Assembly: GCF_901542415.1 (NCBI RefSeq)
Contig: NZ_CABEHV010000004.1
Coordinates: 1,409,501-1,473,500, forward strand
Direction: 5' to 3'
DNA from: Streptococcus mitis
GTDB lineage: Bacteria; Bacillota; Bacilli; Lactobacillales; Streptococcaceae
DNA length: 64,000 nucleotides
Below, one piece after another: positions 59,401-64,000 of this stretch (its first letter is position 1; every line of letters starts with the position of its first letter). A program made the translations under genes and the position numbers. The notes below the pieces were generated by a model that saw only the letters and a list, made by a program, of their open reading frames with translations, ran no database searches and was not told where the DNA came from.

Positions 59401-60148
59401 ATTGTTTTTGGAATTTAGAAGCTGAGAAATCAATCTGTTTCAACTCTGTCTCAAAAGTCGTATGACGGCAGTGGTCAGACCAGTAAGTGTCCAAAACCTT
59501 GAGCTCTGTCTCAGTTGGCACGCGCCCGATTGACTTGAAGTAGTCTTGGATAAAAAGCAAATCATCCACTTCCATAGCCATCCCTTGCTCGGCCTTGTAG
59601 CGAGCAAAGTCTTCCGCTGTATAGTTTTCAAAGAAAGTCAATTTTGGAATGGTCTTGTCTGACTCTGAAAATTCCTGCTTGGCAATCCCTGTCGTGATAT
59701 CCTTGAAACGAGAATCAACTGGGTTGAGCAAGTAGTTCTTGACTGCTTCTAATTCAGTCGCATCAATATCCTTATTAACTAAGTACAATTGTGCTGTATT
59801 AACTGTCACATCACTCGAACTTCCCAACAAAAGCAAGGCTTCTTGTGAAGAAGCTGCACGCTGGTCAAACTGCCCTGGTAGGCTTTCAATCGCAAAGAAA
59901 GCATAGTTGGCAAGATCCGCCTGTACAACAGCTTCATCCAAGACATGGTCTGTCACCTGCTCAGAGAAGATGTGTTTCTCTGCAGGTGCAAACAAGTCCT
60001 CAGCCAAGTTAAAGACATCATACACTTGCACAATACGAATACTTTTCAAGCTTGAAAGTCCCAAGTTATGCTGGAGTTCTCTAACCAAACTCTCTGATTT
60101 GACCTGAAAATCAGCCTTTTTTTCAACAAAAATACGTTTATCCATCAA
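56420..60148 (-). CDS. purL: Phosphoribosylformylglycinamidine synthase (single chain)
   Basis: A 1242-residue single polypeptide, the large type otherwise split into PurQ/L/S in Bacillus. The N-terminal part has LDTYWSDHCRHTTFETELKQ; the AIRS-like domains hold NETHNHPTEIEPFGGAATCIGG and SIGGKDSMSGTFEEL; the C-terminal glutaminase has VVYIPVFPGTNSEYDSAKAF, IIGICNGFQALVKSGLLPYG and a catalytic Cys in GICNGFQ with final His-Glu in SHGEGKF. It converts FGAR to FGAM. It begins 54 bases after the purC stop. Confidence 0.97.
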   Translation of the reverse strand: MMDKRIFVEKKADFQVKSESLVRELQHNLGLSSLKSIRIVQVYDVFNLAEDLFAPAEKHIFSEQVTDHVLDEAVVQADLANYAFFAIESLPGQFDQRAASSQEALLLLGSSSDVTVNTAQLYLVNKDIDATELEAVKNYLLNPVDSRFKDITTGIAKQEFSESDKTIPKLTFFENYTAEDFARYKAEQGMAMEVDDLLFIQDYFKSIGRVPTETELKVLDTYWSDHCRHTTFETELKQIDFSASKFQKQLQSTYDKYIAMRDELGRSEKPQTLMDMATIFGRYERANGRLDDMEVSDEINACSVEIEVDVDGVKEPWLLMFKNETHNHPTEIEPFGGAATCIGGAIRDPLSGRSYVYQAMRISGAGDITAPISETRAGKLPQQVISKTAAHGYSSYGNQIGLATTYVREYFHPGFVAKRMELGAVVGAAPKSNVVREKPEAGDVIILLGGKTGRDGVGGATGSSKVQTVESVETAGAEVQKGNAIEERKIQRLFRNGDVTRLIKKSNDFGAGGVCVAIGELADGLEIDLDKVPLKYQGLNGTEIAISESQERMAVVVRPEDVDAFVAECNKENIDAVVVATVTEKPNLVMHWNGETIVDLERRFLDTNGVRVVVDAKVVDKDVKLPEERQTSANTLEVDTLAVLSDLNHASQKGLQTIFDCSVGRSTVNHPLGGRYQLTPTEASVQKLPVQHGVTHTASVMAQGFNPYVAEWSPYHGAAYAVIEATARLVAAGANWSKARFSYQEYFERMDKQAERFGQPVAALLGSIEAQIQLGLPSIGGKDSMSGTFEELTVPPTLVAFGVTTADSRKVLSPEFKTAGENIYYIPGQALSAEIDFDLIKSNFAQFEAIQKAHKVTSASAVKYGGVLESLALATFGNHIGAEVTLPELETALTAQLGGFVFTSPEEIAGVEKIGQTSADFTLLVNGVKLDGHKLDSAFQGKLEEVYPTEFAQAKELDEVPAIASDAVVQAKETIEKPVVYIPVFPGTNSEYDSAKAFEKEGAEVNLVPFVTLNEEAIVKSVETMVDNISKANILFFAGGFSAADEPDGSAKFIVNILLNEKVRVAIDSFIARGGLIIGICNGFQALVKSGLLPYGNFEDASSTSPTLFYNDANQHVAKMVETRIANTNSPWLTGVQVGNIHAIPVSHGEGKFVVTAEEFAELRANGQIFSQYVDFEGKPSMDSKYNPNGSIHAIEGITSKNGQIIGKMGHSERYEDGLFQNIPGNKDQHLFASAVKYFTGK

Positions 60149-60201
60149 TTCTTATTCCTTTATTTCAGCTCTTGCAATGTTCCTAAACAGCCTTGAGACT
60201 G

Positions 60202-60909
60202 TTATTTCAACCCCTGCAACTTTTCCCAGACAATTTCGTAAACATCTGTTAATTCACCTAGACCCCTACGGAAAACATCCTTGTCCATGTGGTTGCCATC
60301 TGCATCCCACAAACGGCAGTTATCTGGTGAAAATTCGTCTGCCAAGATGATTTTGCCATCCTTGTCAAAACCGAACTCTAGCTTAAAATCAATCAACTTA
60401 AGCCCAATCTCAGCAAACCAGGCTTTCAAAATTTCATTGATACGACGAGTTTCTTCCTTCAAGTAGGCAATCTGCTGGTCATCCGCAATCTTTAGAAATT
60501 TCACATGCTCGTCATTGATAAATGGATCATCCAAATCATCATTTTTGTAGTAAAATTCAACAATCGGAGTCTCAAATGCGATTCCTTCGTCTACACCAAA
60601 ACGTTTTGAAAAGGAACCAGCAGTATAGTTGCGGAGCACGACTTCCAAAGGAATAATCTTAACCTTTTTATTGAGTTGTTCTGTGTCCGAAAGTTTCTCC
60701 ACAAAGTGAGTCTCCACACCAGCCACATTTAATTTCTCAAAAATAAAAGATGAAATCTGATTATTCAACACTCCCTTACCTGCAATCTGCTCCTTCTTAA
60801 CACCATTGAAAGCAGTCGCCTGGTCCTTGTAAGTTGAAATAATAAGATTTTCATCCTCAGTTGTATAGATATCTTTAGCTTTTCCCGAATAGATCAATTG
60901 TTTTGACAT
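60202..60909 (-). CDS. purC: SAICAR synthetase
   Basis: The ATG at 60909 ([20 protein letters not shown]) gives 235 residues, the normal size; the frame extends further without a ribosome site. Blocks are [28 protein letters not shown] and [16 protein letters not shown]. It adds aspartate to CAIR. It heads the pur genes, directly after comB, with its own promoter (60942-60970). RBS GGCGAAC is weak. Confidence 0.96.
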   Translation of the reverse strand: MSKQLIYSGKAKDIYTTEDENLIISTYKDQATAFNGVKKEQIAGKGVLNNQISSFIFEKLNVAGVETHFVEKLSDTEQLNKKVKIIPLEVVLRNYTAGSFSKRFGVDEGIAFETPIVEFYYKNDDLDDPFINDEHVKFLKIADDQQIAYLKEETRRINEILKAWFAEIGLKLIDFKLEFGFDKDGKIILADEFSPDNCRLWDADGNHMDKDVFRRGLGELTDVYEIVWEKLQGLK

Positions 60910-60941
60910 TTTAAAGTTCGCCTTTCGTATTACTTGAGCAC

Positions 60942-60970
60942 ATTCTACCATAAAAAACCTAAAATTACAA
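60942..60970 (-). promoter_or_regulatory. Promoter of purC and the pur series
   Basis: On the minus strand TTGTAA (60965-60970), a 17-base spacer and TAGAAT (60942-60947). A PurBox-like AAATACGAACATT (61069-61081, + strand) fits 12 of 13 bases of AWWWCCGAACWWT and overlaps the comB stop. PurR control is inferred. Confidence 0.6.
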
Positions 60971-61079
60971 GAATTTAACCGAATAAACAACACAGCAACC
61001 TCAAAAATCATAAAGAAAAAAACCGCAAGAATAATCTTTCTCACAGTTTTAAAATCATTTAACTCTAAAAATACGAACA

Positions 61080-62429
61080 TTACTCTTTGTTCAAAAATTG
61101 ATCCAAATAATAACGCAGGTAACTTTTCCTGCCCGTAATCATCTGCAAGCGACCTTCCACCCCGTACCGAAGTTTTTCAGCCTGCTCCGAAGTTAGATTA
61201 GTCTCCGCCTCAATTTTAAAGAAATTCCCTTTTTCAGTCTTAGTAGCTGTCGCATCAATACTTGTAATAGTAGAATCTAGGAAAAGTTGATTCTTAGCAT
61301 CATGAGTCGTAGTGTAGCGAATAGAATCACCGACCTTGATCCTTGCTACATCTTTTGAACTGAGATAGGCTGTAATTTTGGCTTTCCCTTCTTTTTCCAA
61401 GGACGGATAGAGTTGGGCTAGTAGGCCACCTTCTGCAACCATGGTAGAATCACTGGTCTCAGGATTAAGATGAAGCACCCCATCCTCACTCGCCGTAATT
61501 TTCCCCTTGTCTAAAAGATTTCCCTGTACCTTCTTACCTGACTCCACCTCCAAGATTTTCTGGTCTAGAAGGGTCAATTCCTGACCAACCTTTGCTAAGT
61601 GTTGTGATTTAAGAGATTCCAATTGACTGCGTAAGCCTGACGCATAGGCTTGCTGGGTACCTGAACCTGCATACTGAACACGGTAAGTAGCAAGACTAGA
61701 TTCTAACTGAGAAAGCTGCGCTTCAACCTGCGCAACTGCCTGAGCTTTAGCTTGCGGATTTTCCTCACCCTGAGACTTGTAGGACTGGTAGAGAGAATAG
61801 GCTAGATTCTGACTGGCCAAGGAAGCACCTGTTTCAATAGCTGACTTAGCTGTCTGGTAATCGCGAATTTTAGCCTCTGTTTGGCTGATGAGGTTACCGA
61901 TTTCAGCTTGGGTTTGGCTAGCTGCTGCATTCTGGGACGCGATGGTCTCATTTTGTTGCGATGTACTAGCCCTAAGACTAGACGCTTGGCTGAGGTAGTC
62001 ACGAAAGGTGGCTTGGTAGCCAAATTTATCCTCCTCTGGAAAGTGGTTCTCCCCTTCTTGCAGGCTCTTTTGCAAATACTCCAATTGCTTTTTTTGATCC
62101 TTAAGCATGTCCAACTGACTAGCATAGGTCTCCGCTTGAACACCCTCTGCCCCTTCCTGATATTGAAGCAGAAGTTCCCCCTTCTTAACCAGCTTATTTT
62201 CTTCCAAATGATTGACAAGAATGCGATTGTTGCTAGTTGACTGGATATTTGCAATGATACGACTAGGCTCAACAGTAGCCCGAGTTGACAAACTCATCTC
62301 CTTCTCTGCCAAAGTTGCAAAGCCAAGCAAAAACACGAGCAGAAGGGACATGGGCACAATCACCCGACTGGAAAAATTATGATAACGACGATTATAAAAC
62401 TCCGCACTTTCTAAAAATTCTGGTTTCAT
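61080..62429 (-). CDS. comB: Competence peptide export accessory protein ComB
   Basis: A 449-residue HlyD-type membrane fusion protein. One membrane helix near the N-terminus ([20 protein letters not shown], about 15-38) precedes a biotinyl-lipoyl-like start ([20 protein letters not shown]), a long coiled coil (about 95-290) and the second lipoyl half ([15 protein letters not shown]). It works with the ComA ABC transporter in processing and export of competence-stimulating peptide. It starts 12 bases after the comA stop. Its stop overlaps a possible PurBox of the next unit. Confidence 0.95.
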   Translation of the reverse strand: MKPEFLESAEFYNRRYHNFSSRVIVPMSLLLVFLLGFATLAEKEMSLSTRATVEPSRIIANIQSTSNNRILVNHLEENKLVKKGELLLQYQEGAEGVQAETYASQLDMLKDQKKQLEYLQKSLQEGENHFPEEDKFGYQATFRDYLSQASSLRASTSQQNETIASQNAAASQTQAEIGNLISQTEAKIRDYQTAKSAIETGASLASQNLAYSLYQSYKSQGEENPQAKAQAVAQVEAQLSQLESSLATYRVQYAGSGTQQAYASGLRSQLESLKSQHLAKVGQELTLLDQKILEVESGKKVQGNLLDKGKITASEDGVLHLNPETSDSTMVAEGGLLAQLYPSLEKEGKAKITAYLSSKDVARIKVGDSIRYTTTHDAKNQLFLDSTITSIDATATKTEKGNFFKIEAETNLTSEQAEKLRYGVEGRLQMITGRKSYLRYYLDQFLNKE

Positions 62430-62441
62430 CCTCTCCTCTTT

Positions 62442-63995
62442 CTAGCTATTCACCAAATGGGCATAAAATCCACCCTGTGCAAGCAAATCAGCATGCTTTC
62501 CTTCTTCAATAATCTTGCCCTGATCCAAGACAACAATCTTCTCTGTACGCTCAGCAATGGTCAAACGGTGAGCAATGAAAATCAAGGTTTTATCTAAAGA
62601 CATCAGATTATCGACAATTCGCTTCTCTGTCAAAATATCCAAACTGCTGGTCGCCTCATCCAAAATCAAGACAGGCGCATCTGTCAAGAGAGCACGCGCC
62701 AGAGCGATTCTCTGACGTTGGCCACCTGAAATCCCTGCGCCATCTGAAGTCAATTCTGTCTGGTAATTCAGGGGCATGCGCTCAATATCCTCCCGAATCT
62801 CTGCCAACTCCACCGCCCGTAAGATATCCTCCTGAGTCGTCCCCTCCTTGGCTCCCAAAAGAAGATTGTCCAAAATCGTTCCGTTAAAGACATAGGGCTG
62901 TTGAGGCAGATAGTTAATGTACTGGCGCAAGGCCTTTTTATCAATCTGATTAAGATTGACACCACCCAGACTAATCTCTCCCTGACTTGGGTCGTAAAAA
63001 TTAACCATCATCTTGGCCAAGGTCGTCTTACCTGACCCTGAAATCCCCACAAAAGCTACCTTAGAACCTTGGGGAATGGTCAAATTGATGTCTGACAAGA
63101 CATCTCGACCATAGCCATACTTGTAGTGAACATTCTTGAAGGACATCTCTCCCTTCATCAAGCTCAAATCCTCAACCGTTTTCTTCTCCTCAAACTCCGA
63201 AGCTACCAAATAGACCTCGTTAAGACGGTTATTAGCAACCTGCGCTGTCTGAAGCTTGGTTTGCAGATTGATGATATTTTCCAAAGGATTTGTAAAATAA
63301 ACAAGCAAAGTATTATAGGTGATCAACTGCCCCAAACTCATCTTACCATCCATGACCAGAACAGCCCCCATCCAGAGAATACCGACATTAAGTAAGAGAT
63401 GGGCAACCTTTTTCAGAGCCTTTTGCTGACTCTCTGCCCGACTATAGGTAAAGGATTTTTTCAGATAATCCACAAATTCCTTGTCAATCTTTTGATATCG
63501 TGAACTTTCACTGGTCAAAGACTTGATTGTCTCAATACCATTAATGTCCTCGATGATAGAAGAAGACAGAACTGCATTGGCTTCCATGGTATCCCGATTC
63601 ATCTTTTCAAACGGCTTCATAAAGGCAAAGATAATCACTGTATATATAGGAAGTGCCAATAAAGTCATGAAAAAGAGATTGGTATTTTGTGAAAATAAAA
63701 CAAGAGAAATAATGACAACCGTTGACACATCTAGGAAAATTGAAAGAATGGTCGAAGCCAGCGCGTCAATGATACTGTTAGCATCCGTAAATCGAGACAC
63801 GATTTCCCCTGTTCTGCGTGTCGCAAAGAAAGACATAGGCAGGTGAAAAACATGCTTGATATAGGATAAAATCACATCAATCGACAAGCGTTGCCCCAAA
63901 ACAAGTAAGAGATACTCCTGAGCATAAGACAAGATCTGCTGGAGAATATAAACGATAACCAGCCCAATAGAAATAATCCCCAGTGTCGAACGCAT
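62442..63995 (-). CDS. comA: Competence peptide ABC transporter ComA, C-terminal part (cut by window edge)
   Basis: About 517 C-terminal residues are present of an expected ~717; the C39 peptidase and first membrane helices lie outside. The ABC domain has Walker A VGISGSGKTTLAKMM, signature ISGGQRQRIALARALL, Walker B VLILDEATSSLD and the switch His in IFIAHRLTIAERTE. The first part includes transmembrane segments of the exporter type. It cleaves the ComC leader at Gly-Gly and exports CSP. Downstream is comB. Confidence 0.95.
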   Translation of the reverse strand: MRSTLGIISIGLVIVYILQQILSYAQEYLLLVLGQRLSIDVILSYIKHVFHLPMSFFATRRTGEIVSRFTDANSIIDALASTILSIFLDVSTVVIISLVLFSQNTNLFFMTLLALPIYTVIIFAFMKPFEKMNRDTMEANAVLSSSIIEDINGIETIKSLTSESSRYQKIDKEFVDYLKKSFTYSRAESQQKALKKVAHLLLNVGILWMGAVLVMDGKMSLGQLITYNTLLVYFTNPLENIINLQTKLQTAQVANNRLNEVYLVASEFEEKKTVEDLSLMKGEMSFKNVHYKYGYGRDVLSDINLTIPQGSKVAFVGISGSGKTTLAKMMVNFYDPSQGEISLGGVNLNQIDKKALRQYINYLPQQPYVFNGTILDNLLLGAKEGTTQEDILRAVELAEIREDIERMPLNYQTELTSDGAGISGGQRQRIALARALLTDAPVLILDEATSSLDILTEKRIVDNLMSLDKTLIFIAHRLTIAERTEKIVVLDQGKIIEEGKHADLLAQGGFYAHLVNS

Positions 63996-64000
63996 CTGAT

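Noticed and set aside
60910..61080. N-terminal extension of purC up to the comB stop
   Set aside because: No ribosome site and it would include the purC promoter; PurC is normally 235 residues.

Overview
The window is a low-GC Gram-positive chromosome segment from a Mitis-group streptococcus, that is Streptococcus pneumoniae or a close relative such as S. mitis or S. pseudopneumoniae. The evidence is two BOX repeats, a PavB-type SSURE adhesin beside a two-component system of the TCS08 type, a choline-binding protein, the bgaC/PTS/agaS/galM galactoside locus, and the pur genes lying directly downstream of comAB. Species cannot be fixed from the sequence alone. Nearly everything from 12.8 kb to the right end is transcribed on the minus strand.

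Layout. 1-1.6 kb: end of an Mga/BglG-like regulator, then a decayed SPFH gene and a frameshifted Arc-like gene. 1.76-2.1 kb: rpmF and rpmG (L32, L33). 2.09-12.66 kb: an integrated mobilizable element inserted at the 3' end of rpmG. It carries an LPXTG surface-exclusion-type protein, an XRE regulator, orphan genes, an FtsK/TcpA-like ATPase, a CRESS-virus-like HUH/SF3 Rep, an excisionase and a tyrosine integrase. Just upstream of rep is a perfect 9-bp stem with TAGTATTAC in its loop, the origin signature of circovirus-like replicons, followed by tandem 8-bp repeats. 12.8-16.1 kb: TelA and XpaC homologues, an uncalled Fst-type type I toxin-antitoxin module (15.1-15.35 kb), and rpsD. 16.3-21.6 kb: hk08/rr08, pavB and a glycosyltransferase. 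21.6-23.4 kb: a BOX repeat and an IS30-family element set among short palindromes.

23.4-27.8 kb: the K+ uptake pair CabP/TrkH, an internally deleted nucleoside phosphorylase, an acetyltransferase and a VOC dioxygenase-like protein. 28.1-34.0 kb: a very large cell-wall sialidase with a duplicated G5 tail. 34.1-36.4 kb: an IS1167-type remnant interrupted by a decayed IS1182-type element. 36.5-45.9 kb: a CAP-domain choline-binding protein, then galM, agaS, a mannose-family PTS, bgaC and a divergent GntR regulator. 46.1-60.9 kb: purB, orf75, purK, purE, purD, purH, a membrane zinc-ribbon protein, purN, purM, purF, purL and purC, almost the whole route to IMP. 61.1-64 kb: comB and the C-terminal part of comA, which export competence-stimulating peptide.

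Functionally, the sialidase, BgaC and its PTS form a host-glycan scavenging set. PavB and the choline-binding protein add surface adhesion functions. The rpmG element appears to be a mobilizable unit: it has integration/excision genes, an initiator with a matching origin and a coupling ATPase, but no visible type IV secretion apparatus.
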